Shown here in pieces: positions 63,821 to 64,000 of a stretch of DNA of 64,000 bases. The number at the start of each line of letters is the position of its first letter. Position 1 is the stretch's first letter. Origin of the DNA: Ceratopteris richardii (Eukaryota > Streptophyta > Polypodiopsida > Polypodiales > Pteridaceae); NCBI GenBank assembly GCA_020310875.1, contig CM035407.1:194173821-194237820 (forward strand). Direction: 5' to 3'. A program made the position numbers and the translations under genes. Under the pieces are notes generated by a model that saw only the letters and a program-made list of their open reading frames with translations, had not been told where the DNA came from and did no database searches.

Positions 63821-64000
63821 ATTGCCTTGACCTGTGGGTTGTGCTAGCACACATCCTATTGCATGATTGGATGCATCCACATGGACATGGAATGGTTTAG
63901 CCCAATCAGGAATGGTCAGTATTGGGGCTGTGCACAAGTGTCTCTTTAGCTCGTTGAAGGACTTCTCGCATTCGTCGCTCCACTCAAAATTTGTCAACAA
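63821..64000 (-). pseudogene. element D RT/RNase H, part before the H insertion
   Basis: Minus strand, open to the window edge: NFEWSDECEKSFNELKRHLC, APILTIPDWAKPFHVHVDAS and NHAIGCVLAQPTG, the RT connection and start of RNase H of a gypsy element. Sixty codons exactly, then in frame with 58131. The RT itself lies past position 64000. Confidence 0.88.

Larger units (their letters stand above)
36115..64000 (-). mobile_element. Ty3/gypsy element D, minus strand, 5' part beyond the window
   Basis: Host element for E (37090-55183) and H (58132-63815). 3' LTR at 36115-36848. Coding parts on the minus strand run RT/RNase H (64000-63821 joined to 58131), integrase, retropepsin-like domain, IWVPK region, 3' non-coding, PPT, LTR. 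The pol frame stays the same from 64000 through the H insertion and the integrase to the retropepsin. LTR and 3' region match element B. The 5' LTR, gag and any conventional protease lie outside the window. Confidence 0.85.

Noticed and set aside
1..64000. Host protein-coding gene
   Set aside because: Every frame with recognisable motifs belongs to a retroelement; no exon-intron pattern of a known host family was seen. The region 7321-11559 remains undecided.

Overview
This window looks like intergenic DNA from a large plant nuclear genome, with no recognisable host gene. Essentially all coding signal belongs to LTR retrotransposons of the Ty1/copia and Ty3/gypsy superfamilies. Many copies are old and full of stops, several families are nested, and AT-rich low-complexity DNA is common. 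This fits a repeat-rich seed plant such as a gymnosperm, but the species cannot be fixed from the sequence alone.

Layout. (1) 1-11.56 kb is an eroded repeat graveyard: a tract of short palindromes (826-1380), a copia integrase relic, head-to-head fragments of one copia family with three ~230-320 bp LTRs (one carrying a (TTC)43 array), and a 4.2 kb stretch I could not assign. (2) 11.56-31.6 kb is a nested complex. A plus-strand relic of a non-autonomous LTR element is split by a copia element (13157-31313, duplication AAAAT). That copia element holds two minus-strand insertions: a non-autonomous element (14273-19741, GTGAC) and a copia element (21553-27861, GAGAA). (3) 31.6-36.1 kb holds a copia RT scrap, a LINE-type ORF1 relic on the minus strand, and an inverted pair of copia gag fragments. 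(4) 36.1 kb to the window end is a minus-strand gypsy element (called D here) whose 5' part lies beyond the window. D is split by gypsy element E (37090-55183, AAATG) and by chromovirus H (58132-63815, TCTAG). E is itself split by copia F (41313-47740, AGTGG), the youngest and least damaged copy, and by a shrunken chromovirus G (51074-53140, CTCCC).

Insertion boundaries were fixed by matching LTR ends (TG...CA), five-base target-site duplications, primer-binding sites and polypurine tracts. Reading frames of the interrupted elements continue across the insertions.

The most unusual items are: element D, in which a retropepsin-like domain follows the integrase in the same reading frame; a related non-autonomous element with the same LTR family and a retropepsin-like ORF that has lost the catalytic Asp; and arrays of short perfect palindromes in the leader or U3 of otherwise unrelated elements. 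All proteins here act in retrotransposon particles (Gag), polyprotein cleavage (PR), cDNA synthesis (RT/RNase H) and chromosomal insertion (INT). Almost every copy is visibly broken.
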